Of a stretch of DNA of 64,000 bases, positions 12,401-24,400 are shown piece by piece. Each line of letters opens with the position of its first letter. Positions within the stretch are counted from its first letter, which is position 1. The notes under the pieces were generated by a model that was not told the DNA's origin, did not search any database, and saw only the letters and a program-made list of their open reading frames with translations. Source of the stretch: Nageia nagi (taxonomy: Eukaryota; Pinophyta); the NCBI GenBank assembly GCA_050084985.1, contig JBITNC010000001.1, positions 186,992,001 through 187,056,000 of the forward strand, read 5' to 3'. Position numbers and translations under genes: made by a program.

Positions 12401-15400
12401 CCATTCTATATAAAGACAAGAATTTGGCTGCAATTTTCTAGAGTAACCTACTACTTCTAGTTCTGATATATTACTTTGATAATGAAGCCCACACCAATTT
12501 ATCTGATGAAAATGCTGAAGCGTTCCATTTAATTTTTGGCACAAGCTTTCACACTTTCTACAAGAAATATATTGCTTGCTGCTCTTAAAGTACACATGTT
12601 GACTTTATAATGTTTCACATTTTGAAAATTAGACCAACTTTATAGTATGTTGCACCTAAGCTTTAAGCACATGGTTGTCACAGTTTTCTGACCAATCTAA
12701 AAAAGTTGGAATTAGATATATCATATGTTCCCAATACAAAAGTCGAGAGAACAAAGAACACAGCATAAATGAATAGCCCAGTAAGAGATTTTTGAATCAC
12801 TCAAATAATTATATTTTGATAGCTGTAGCTATACAGTAAATCATGAAACTAACCTTTAGAAATAGTTGATTTTGCTGCTGTAAAATTGCTATCAAATAAA
12901 ACACTTGTGAGTTTTTGCTTAAGAAATGCCTGCATTCCAGAACACGTATCAGAACAAAATACGTACAAGCAGATTTCGAACAAGAATGTAGATCATGGAA
13001 ATTTATCACATAATGGAGACCAGCAGCAGAATTGTAATGTCTATTGTTTGAAGCAATTTCTTTCCCGTAGATTTAGCATATTACCAAAAAAGGAGGAGAA
13101 AAAGAGAAACAAGTGGATATATATCAAGTGAAATTTTCACAAGAAACACGATGTCACAAGAAATTAACAACTGACAAGGTAATGACACCTTCGCCTCATC
13201 AACAGTGGATAATAAACTATTTTCTTTTTCATAAGTCCTCCAATGAATCGTACGGGGGGGCATTAGAGGAGCATTCTAAGATTGACAAGATTCCTAATAT
13301 TTAATTAATTTGTGAACAGTAACACTAGTTTACAGCACCAATACAATTTTAAATACAGAATCAGCAATGACTATAGTATTTTTGTTTTCTTATTTAACTG
13401 TACTGATGCCTTGTAATATCCCAGACAAGATGAAACAAACCAAAACCCAAAAAATATAATACATTAATTTTTTTGTTATTTTCTGATATTAAACTCTAAT
13501 ACTAGATTTGTAGCATAACTTACATGCATGGACAAGTCCCAAAAAGTAGAATGGATCGAAACTCTTACACCAACATTAAACTATGGAGCATTTATTGGCT
13601 GAGTAGAATCATGAAACTTGGCAGACTTTGAAATAGAAAGAACCAATGAAGAAGGATGTCTGCAATGGTTGTCTTTTAAGGTTGAGAAGGAACATCCTCA
13701 AGCTCCAAAATGTTGCTGCTGGGTAGACTCGAAAAGGAATTCCAAAAATCTTTTCATTTGAATAAAGAAATACAATATATAGAACCTCTCAATAGACCCC
13801 ACCTATTCACTTAAGCATGCGGGATATTAGTAACTTTTTTATTATTTTTTATTTTCTAGAATTGGCGTCATAACAAATCTCCCCCTCCTGACTTGCTTGC
13901 CCTCAAGCAAGAAAAAGTTGGATGCTTAAAAATATTAACGAATTACCAGGTGGCATCTTCTGATGAAAGGCCTTTCCATTGCATGAGTACCTCCATCCAT
14001 ACCCTATTCCTTAGCTGTCTCTCCCTTGAGTTCAAAATTTGATCTGGTATCAGAATCAATTTTCTTTCGTCATCAAGCGATGGGGTCTGATGGAAGGTAT
14101 AATCTGCTACCCAAGGGCTTTTTTTAAACATGAGACATGAAAGACATTATGATGTCTTTTAAGGTTGCGAAGGTACATCCTCAAGGACCATAGATGATAG
14201 AAGAGCGGTTTTAATTTCTCAACCCCGCTCTTCTTTAATTAGGATTGTCGATAGGGTTGTCGACGAAGGAAGACCAGATCTCCAACCTCAGAACAATCAA
14301 TTCAAGACCTATCAACAAATAACTTTCGTTGGTTTTGAGCCCATTGTAGTCGATCCTTCAATGCCACCAAAATCTACCTCCTCTGCTTTACAAAATATTG
14401 GGCAATGGATGCCCGAGTTTCTGTTATGACTAATTCGAAGAATGTGGGTGTATCATACCTGTATAATGCCTTAAGGGGGGCATGCCAATGGACAAATGAT
14501 GAGTGGTGTTGTAGCAATGTTCCCTCAAGTGCCTCCATTTAACCCAAGTTTATTGATGATCTATAGCATAGTATACAAATTCTCCAAATATTTGTGAATT
14601 TGTCGAATATTCGCAAATTTTTCCCCTTCCCATTTTTCCATTTTAAAGCCAAATTCCTCTTTATAATATTTCTCTGTGTTTTTTCACGAATTTTTGCCAT
14701 TTTCCCCATCTTTTTCCCAAATTTTCATTGAATTTTAAACGTCGGCCCCTAGTTGAATTTGCCCCAAATCTAAATTTGTATACACTGATATATAGCATAA
14801 CTTCTCAAATATCCCTCAATCCATTTATTTACTATCTTTATCACTTACAATATTATGACGCAATCCATGCAAATGGAACACTTCTTCAAAGAACAAATCA
14901 GCCACTTGTAGGGCCGTATATGTATGAGAAATAGAGAAAAAATGTGCAAACTTAGAATGTTGGTCTACCCCCAAAAAGATGTCATTCTCACCGCTTACTT
15001 AAGACTAGTAATGAAGTTCATGGAGATTGATTACCCTTTTTGTTCTGAAATAGGTAGTGGGTGAAAATGTTCTGGTGCATAGACATTTTTTTGGCATATT
15101 TTGCACTCCCTAACTTGTTGCATCACATTTGACTTTAGTCCCTTCCACGAAAAATCTATTTCTAATTTGTTTGTATATCTTAAAAAACCCTATATGACCA
15201 GCTAGAGGGGAGTCGTGAAAAGCTGTAATGATTTTCTTTTTTTAGTTTAGAATTTGGTATCACAAAAATTCTACCGTTATAATACACCTTTCCTTGTTTC
15301 ACCTAATACCATTCATCCTTTTTTGAATCAGAAAATGTTCCTTCCAGTAATTGCGAAGTAAAACCATTTTTTGCATATTCAACTATTGATTCCTCCCTCC

Positions 15401-18400
15401 AAGCAAAGTTTATGAAGGAAACAATTGTTATTTCAAAATCATATGTTTGCATACTTGCTCACCTACTTTTGCTGCCTTTCATTTAAATCATGCTGAGATA
15501 GGAAAAGCTTTAGGCTGCTATGATGTATCCTCGTTATTCCTCAGTACAAAACTGCCACACACCAAATATAATTTGAACTTTTCCAACGCAAGCATTACAG
15601 CCAAAATTTCCTTGTCATAAATAGGGAATTGGCGCTTGGTCTCCTTCAATTTCTTGTTCTCAAATGCTATTGGTCATCATTTTTGTATGGGTTCAACACC
15701 AATCCCTTCACCTGAAGCATCACATTCTACGATAAAAGGATTAGAAAAATCAGGTACAACAAGGATACGGTCGGAACACATCACCTTTTTTAAGCAGTTG
15801 AAGGCTTCTTCCGCTTTGAGTGACCATTGGAAAGCACCTTTTTTTGTAAGTTCAGTCAAAGGGGCAGAGAGTTGTGAAACTCCTTGATGAACCTCCAATA
15901 ATAGTTGCATAACCCCACAAACCCACACAATTGTGTGTGAGATTTCAAATAAGGCCACTCTTGCATTGTTTGTATCTTCGATTGATCCATTTCTACTCCT
16001 TTCTCACTTATAACATGGCCAAAGTATAGAAATTTCTTCATGCAAAAATCACACTTGCTCTATTTGACAAAGAATTGTTGTTGTTGAAAGACAGCTAGGA
16101 TGATCTCCTCCTATTCTAGGCGTTGCCCCACATTTTGTTGTAAAATAGAATGTCATCAAATAAGACTAATATAAGTTTTCGTAAATATGGCCTAAATACC
16201 TCATTCATGGTTGACTAGAAAGTGGCTGGAGCATTAGTTAATCCAAAAGGCATCACCAAAAACTTGAAATAACCATAATGACACCGAAAAGATTTCTCGT
16301 AAGTGCCCTCAAGTTGGACCCAAATCTAATGGTACCCCAAACATAGATCAATTTTGGAAAATAATGTTTCTCTATGTAGCTAATCAATCAACTCATCAAC
16401 ACGTGGAATAGGATGTTGGTTTTGTTGTGACTAAACACAACACACCCCAAAATCCTGCGATTTTGGTGACCCTCACTAACTCATCTACATATAGACTCAT
16501 GTTTTTGTCTCCTCTAATTCAAGTAGTTCCGTAAGAGCCTAGATATTATGTCAAGTTGTCCCAAGCCTAAGTCTAATAAATTGCCTGATCTTAGTCATGT
16601 TGAGCCAAAATCCGAAATTGCCAAAAATGGTTAAGTCTCGAAAACCAAAAGTCAATCTTAGGTGAACCAGGGCAATCCAGGACGAGTCGGGACAAAGTCA
16701 AGCAATCTGGGTCACTTTGAGGCTTGGTGCATGCCTCAAAAAGACAAAATCTTGTCTTTTTGAATCATGCAACCAAGTCAGGAAGCAGTCTGGATTGAAA
16801 CGGAGCAGAGAAAAGACAAGGCAAGGACATTTCAAGGCTGTTGCATGATTTCAAAAGACAAAATCTTGTCTTTTTGAACCATGCAACCAAGCTGGGAGGA
16901 GGGGCAAATTCGAGGATCAAGAAGTGAACCCAAGCATCCAGGAGGCTAGCGCATGCCTCAAAAAGACAAATCTTTTTGAACCATGCGCCAAGCCTAGAAG
17001 GGCTTCCAGTTCAAGCAACAGGGAAAATTTTGACAAGTCATGGACCCAAAAACCTCAAGATCAGCTCAAGCACACCTAGATGGGCTGGCGCATGATCTCA
17101 AAAGACAAATTCTTGACTTTTTGAATCATGCGCCAAGCCCAGGAAGCCTCCAGGATCCAGGAAAGACAAAAATTTGGCAAAGGCACAGAGAAAAGAACAT
17201 GCAAAAATGAAAAATTGGCCATCTAGAGGCTGGTGCATGTTTCAAAAAGACAAAATCTTGTCTTTTTGAACCATGCGACCAAGCTAGAAGAGCAAGAGAA
17301 GTTGTCGCATGTTTCAAAAAGACAAAAACATGACTTTTTGAACCATGCGCCAAGCTTGGGGAGTGCCCAGTGAGCTGAAAGATGAAATTTGATAACCCTA
17401 AACACTGGAAAGACCAGAAATTAGGAAACATCAGGTCACAGGATGAAGTTCAAGGTCAAGATGAGCAAGCAAGAGAGCAAGGATGGCCAAGGTGGGAAGC
17501 ATACTCACCCCAAGGATGGCGCATGATCCAGAAAGACACAATCTTCTCTTTTTTGGCCATGCACCAAGCCAGAAGGAGCCCAAAAACCCCCACATCTAGT
17601 CTTGACCAACGACACATGCAATTTCAAGCAGGTGCACATCTCGAGGACGGACACATGGACGGCCAAGATGGAGCTTTTCTCATGCTACGAAATTCCTGGA
17701 TGAGGAATTCAAAGAACGTGTTGTGGGCTTGGGCCCGCTAGCAACTTAGTCACAATTTTCCAGTTTATTTTATTTCCAAGAAAATGACATCTATTTTTGT
17801 TAAAATGCTTTATTATATTATCATGATGGATGACGATTTGCTCCCACAAGTTTGGAAGAAACCTTGTAACGCCGTGTGGCGATATGTGATTGGACCATAT
17901 ATTATTTCTTGGAAATTGCAATTAGGGTTAGGGCAACACTTTGAGTTGCCAAGAAAAACTATTTATAGCCCATTTGGGCTCCTTTGTAAGGGATCAGACA
18001 TTTTTGCAATTGGGCTACTTACAAAATACTTTCAATTTTGCAAGTTTTCCCTTTTCGCAATTGTGATATAATTCCAAGAAATTGAAGTGAGCTTGTTTTC
18101 ATTTGAGATTATGAAAGTGAATGAGTGTTACATTTTTATGCTATCTTGAGTATTTGGGGCATTTTATAAACCTTATTGGTGGATAAAAGAATGCTTGTAT
18201 ATCCTTCGAAATATTTCAAGAAGTGTTTGATTGTAAAGTTTCATAGTTTGCACATGGGATTAGTGTGTTCTAAGATGACTTGCGTATGCCGTTTAATATA
18301 GGAACTTCACTCCACAATTGAGTTCTACCCATGTGATACCCTTCTTATCCATCACCTTAGCGCCAAGCTCCTCTCGTTGGGACGTTCGTGTTGTCGCCTT

Positions 18401-21400
18401 TCGAGTTGGATTTGGGGTGCGCGGAACGTATGCCAAACCCGCACAAGTTCGGTCTTAGAAGGTCATACTAATCGGTGAGAACATTGCTCTAGAGCTGAAT
18501 TCATATATCACCGTCTTTTCACAACTCTTTTTCTTATTTTCTATTTTTTGTGCAGCTTTCGCAACAAACCTTTTACCCCTTTTTTTTGAGAAATAATTAT
18601 TCCTAGATTAGGGACCCTTCAAGTCCTTGATTAACAAATTTCATTTGAGATGGTAATAGCTTCAAACATCTCCACCTTATCACCTAAGTGAACCCTTGCA
18701 CCCTTCACTTTCAAATCTTTGAGGTAAAAGTCCTCATAGCGGGTAGGGGTCATGCCCTACCACTCAGGTGTTGGAGTCTTTCTACAAGCCTTGTGATCCA
18801 ATTTACCAATCAGCAAGGGTAGGAAAGAAAAAGCCCCCAACAGGTTCTTAATGGTTTTCTTGTTTAGGGCTCAATAATTGATGCACATTCTTAATGTCCA
18901 ATCTTTTTTCTTGATCAATATAAAGGGGCTAATAATAGGATAGATATGTCCTAAAGCGAGTAATTATTTGATGGCACATTTATTCTCGTCCTTAAAACTG
19001 CAAGGCTTCCTATAGGGTGTGACCATGATAGGTCTAGTCCTTGGTTCTAGTTCAATGGTATGCTGAAAACCTCTATCGAGGGGAAGAGCAACAGGTATAT
19101 CATTAAACACAACATAATATTTTGACAGAAGAGCTTGAATTTTGGGCAAATACGTTACCTCAACAAAGGTGCATTTGTCTTTTGGACTTTCTTTGTTAGT
19201 ATGGCAAATAGCAATCCATTCCACTTCACCTTTCTGGATGACTGACACAATTCTATTTGTAGTGATGATTTGTACTTCCTCTAAGGCTATTCCCTTAATA
19301 GTCGTCTCTTGCACTTTGAACTAAAATTTGAATGTAAGATTTTGATAATTTTGCATCAATTCACCCAAAGAGTGCAACCATTGCACTCCAAACACTAAAT
19401 GCACTCCTCCAAGGGGAATGGCATAGAAATCATTGGTGATTTTATATCCATCCAAAACCATTATACGCTGCCTTACTACTTGCTTGTAAGAAATAGATTA
19501 ATCATCAACTACCGAAACATCAAAGACTTTAAACTTTTCTCTTTTTAAACGAAAGCAGGCCATTGCTCCTTGGTCTATGAAGTTATGGGTGGCCCCACCA
19601 TCAATAAGGGCTACAATCGGCTTCCCATCAATTCTACCCTTCACTCTAAAAGAGTAATAACTAGGATCTCCCAATAGTGTTACTATGGTGGTAGAAGCCT
19701 CCACTTTATTTATTATTTTTGTAACAGTAGACTGCAATGACTCATCCCCTTCAATTTCTCGGTATTGTACTTCTACTTCATCTTCACCCTCTTCATCAAA
19801 GTACACCTCAATAAGGTTTACTTGTCCATTTCCCATGAAACAATGTGAGGGATCTATTTGCATGTGAAGCATAGTTGTTTCATTCTCATCTCATTTTAAT
19901 TCGTCACTTGGTTTGGTTGTCTCATCCATGTAGGATTGGTATTTGATTGATTACGAGGGTGAGACAAACCAACTCCTAGCCTTCATGGAAAAAGCTTCTA
20001 TGAGTAACTAGAAGATGTTGGGGTTGTTCCCATAGTGTAGATGATGACCATATAGAAGTTTTCTACAGAAAAGAATTTTCCAATGGAAGCGCTTTCTTTA
20101 TTTTTGCCTAGATTGAATCAAGGTCAAAAGCCTTAAAAAACCCTTGGGTGGGTTCCAGCAACCCCTCTTTGAAAAAATATATCAATCTCTCTTTTGAAAT
20201 GTCATGTGCCATGATAGAATTTATATGGAAATTAGTAATATATGAGTCTATTGTCCCTTGTTGCTTTAAGTGTGCAAAATTCCTAAAGTGTTTCCCGGGG
20301 TTGATGACCTCATAATGGTCTAGATGCCTTTCGTAGAATCGGTTATAAGTTGTCACCAAGTCATGCTCTTATGTCACTAACCTATGGTATCACCATTCAT
20401 GGGCCACTCCTAGATGAAAGACTGAATTTTAACGCTTTCTCCTCATACATATGGAAAATTTTAAGGACTATGTATGTGTTTAGTTTTTGGATCCATGGTT
20501 TGGCTGAAACCTTATTAGACCCATCAAATGAGGGAATGGTAAGCTTTCATTGGCGATGCTACAAATCCCTATGAAGTTGATTGTGAGTGGGTCTCCATTA
20601 CTTCCAAGCTCTGGTTTGGACTTCAAATTGCAAAAGTCCATGAAGGAGATATCCCCTCGAAACTCTGCACTCTTCACTACATATTTGATATGGAGGGCAT
20701 CTAGGTCATTCTTCTATTGATCCATCATGTCATTTCCTTGTTGCATGGCCTCCTTCTACAAAACGGTAACTCGCGATAATTTGGAACCAACAATTGCTTT
20801 GCGTGGGGTGTTCTAGTTTGCCATAAAAATAGAGGTTTCTACAAGTTCATCATTTCCTTGAGGTATAGTCGTAGGGTTTAATCCATCAGGTCACACTACC
20901 CAAGTTAATAGATCAATGAGTTGTTGTTGGCCATCCTTCAATGCTCTCATTGTGTTAAGAAAATCCAACTCTTTGTTATCATCTCCCATTTTTGTAATTT
21001 CTTTGGTTTCCATAGTTGATATCTGATTTCTCTATCATTGGCTAACATGCACAAATATTTAGGCACTTGCACTTTTTCCACAGACGCTATAGATCTGCTC
21101 TACTTAAAATTTAACAGTCAAGGTCTCTAGTTTCACTCTTGCATGTCATGTGCATGTGATTGTGTTTGCATGTCATGTGCATATGCTTGTGTTCGCATGT
21201 CACATGCATGTAGTTTTCTAACTGGGTATCTATCCTGCATGCACAATTTTATGCTTGCATGACAAATAATTCTCTGAGTGACATACAGTACCTTATTCTC
21301 CCTTAGGCTGGCCAAATCTAAGCTTTGATACCACTATGATGTCCCAAACAAGATGAAACAAAACAAAACACAAAAAATATAATATGCTAATTTTTTTGTA

Positions 21401-24400
21401 ATTTTTTTATATTAATATTTTTCTCTTTCACAAAACCTAACACCAGATTTGTAGCATAACATACATACATGGATAAATCCTAGAAAGTATAATGAATAAG
21501 GACTCTTACACTAAAACTAAACTATTGAGCATTCCTTGGCTGAGTGAAATCATGAAACTTGGCAGTCTTTAAAATAGAAAGAATCAGTGAAAGGGTATGT
21601 CTTCAATGGTTGTGTTCAAAGGTTGAGAAGGAGCGTCCTCAAGCTCCAATATTGCTTCTGTGCAGACTGGATTTCCAAAAAACTTTTATTTGAAGAAAGA
21701 ACTACAGTATATAAGACCTCTCAATAGGCCCCACCTATTCACTTAAGTTGTTGTGTAGATAATTGTCATCTTCAATCTTATGAACAATATTACTAATTCT
21801 ATCATCGTATGAGAGCTATGATATTGTCCATATTGGTAGAGGAGAACCAATATAGGTATTTTGTACAAGGTAAGAAGAAAATTGCAGTTTTGAGAGCATT
21901 CTAAATATGTTGGAAAAACTATCAAATGGGTTTTTGGAGTAAAGCATTTTTAAGAGCATTCTAAATATGTTGGCAAAGCTATCAAATGGGATTTCAAAGG
22001 AAATCATGAACAAGTTGTGTTCAAAATTTCAGCTCATTTTCGCATATGATGCCTATTTTCGAGAATCATGCTTTCAAGGACATCCTTGGGGAATTTTGAG
22101 AAATAATCAACATCGATCAGAACCCTCATGCAATATTTCCCTATTTCATGCTTTTTAAATTTCCTTTGTGGTTTGGCATAGAAATCAGTATCAGAAGATT
22201 AAAGCTTCATTCTTAAATTTGGAGGGAATTTTAAATTTTTGAATTTAAAGGTTTGGAATATTACCTGATTGTTTCAGGATTTTGGCAGATTTTACTTTGG
22301 TTGGATGCACACATGGGCAATTTTGATGGTAACATGAGTTGTTTCACCCAATAGGTGTTAGACAGTCAGGAATTTGAACTTGTGTGGAGGAGTCCCAAGT
22401 TGCTAAGGCATTTGCCTTATGAAGGATAGATCAAAGGTTCAAATCTCCACCCCTTCCTTTGGGTCAAGTTGGTGGATTATAATATGAATAAAAGCCATGT
22501 CAGTTTGGGAAGAAAATCATTTGCAGTCCATCCGGGGCGACAAGAAGTGAGAATAGGTTACAAGGTGTTAACTGCAACAAACAAGTCACAGTGCAATTGA
22601 TTGAGGTGAACCAATTTGTAGACTCCACATGCTGGCACATAAGCAAGTGCTATTATTTTTCTTAAAGATGCTTTTAACTTGACTAGGAGTACAAAGACAT
22701 CCAGCTTATGGTTCGAAAATCCACGAGTAACCGGCGATTACTCGTGGGTAACCGCAATTCGGAGGCAAAAGGAGTAACCGGGGGTCATTACCCAGGCCTG
22801 ATGGTTTTTGAAGATTACTCGGCAGTTACTCGGGTGGTTACTCGGCGATTACTTAGCTACTATCAAAATACAGCTAAAAAACATGAAAAATAGATAGTCA
22901 ACACCAAAATATGCCTTTTAACTACCTCATTGCGTCTCATTCTTCTCATTCCATTGTGTTTGCTCAGGTTTTTGCTCTACAGGTCAGTTTGTGAAAGATT
23001 TGAAGGTTGAGTATCAATTTGAAGAGCTTCATCATTGATTTGTATTTTTTTCATATTTTGTAATTTTTCATATTCTGAAATGTTTCAGGTTTTTTTTCCG
23101 GATTCTTGTGCCAGGTTTTTTTTGAGTACTCTCTGAGTTGCCAAGTACTCTCCAAAATTTTCCTTGTAGAATAGTTCCCAAGTTCAAGTTTTACAACAAT
23201 GATCCAGACATCATAATTTTTCATTTGTTAAGCATGTTGGGACAATTTTTAAAATAAAATAAATATTTTTAGAATCCTAACTCTGGTCTAATCATTTTGG
23301 GTTGTTTAGTTGTGTTATTCCAAGAAAATGGGTGGAAACTAAAATGAAGATTAACAACCTCCACAATTTGGGACAATTATCTGAAATGGAAAAATGATGT
23401 TGATTTGGTTCTCAAGTGGTATCATGTTCATCATATCATTGAGGACACCAATGAGGTATTAACAAACACAGAGTAGGGGATTGCATGGGTGATTATTGCC
23501 ATTAATATAAAATCAAAGATTTACTGCATTGCAAAGGAGAATAATTGGAAATCTTTGGATTTTGGCAAAAGTTAGAGGAATCTGTAAAATCCCACATAAT
23601 TCTCCAATGCAAGTATTAGCCAAACAATAAATAATGAATATCAAATTATGCTCCTACGCATGCCACAAACTGATCTAGGGCATCAAACAAGTAACACAAT
23701 ATGCTAGAAACCCCAACTTTGCACTTCCTTAACCAGAAAACACCTCAACTGATCAACATTACACTAGGCCATCCACAAATCATGCAAAACACACCATAAA
23801 TGATCCCAAAAACATGGCGTTACACCAAGCGAAGCAAGATATCATCAGACACACATCACAATGAGACAAGAAATGGAGATCAAGTGCACCAAGGCTCAAT
23901 TAATGGAGAAATAGTGAGTACAAAGCAATATCAGGCCCAAAAGGGCTCAACATTGACTTCCAAGGAGCCAACTAAAACACACTAATGTGCAAAATGGACC
24001 ACTGATGAAGATATGTTGCAGAACAATCACACTCTACTACATCTATGGATGCCTCATTGAAGGGCTTCCTCATAGGCTAGCTCCTGACGAAGAGAACAAG
24101 TGCAATTTCAGAATATCACCAGATGGATTCAAAGATGTTGACCGCTATGGACGCCTCAAAGAAGGGCAACCTCACAACACGAATAATCACCTCAACTACT
24201 AGTCAGAAGGTCTTCCAAGCGTCCTGGACTCTCCATGGTCTACACGCCCAAGGGTACTTAACACCGCCAAATCGTTACTCCAAAGAGAAAGGGTTTTTAT
24301 ATCAAAATCAACATATCTTTGCAATGATGCTCCAATGCCTTATATAACATTCCCTGGATTTGAATCTCACCTAGAAGTCATCACTCATCCTCCAAATCCA

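Larger units (their letters stand above)
13412..21747 (-). mobile_element. Ty3/Gypsy chromovirus-type LTR retrotransposon, nested insertion
   Basis: Direct LTRs at 13,412-13,875 and 21,337-21,747. The primer-binding site (21,322-21,333) and polypurine tract (13,878-13,889) give a minus-strand orientation. Coding order from right to left is gag, protease, reverse transcriptase, RNase H, integrase, chromodomain, all broken by stops. A foreign block of about 2.4 kb splits the reverse transcriptase between about 16,450 and 18,860. The element lies in WDR74 intron 10 in sense orientation with the gene. Confidence 0.88.

Noticed and set aside
12398-12595. A 65-codon frame close to WDR74 exon 11
   Set aside because: Not similar to any WDR74 segment, and the true exon with strong splice sites is at 12,854-12,929.
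13943-14131. Chromodomain as a host chromatin gene
   Set aside because: It sits between the integrase relic and the 3' LTR of the Gypsy element, exactly where chromoviruses carry it.
17126-17741. Open frames on both strands of 60-119 codons
   Set aside because: They run through the palindromic repeats; the phrases repeated in their translations come from the repeat, not from a protein.
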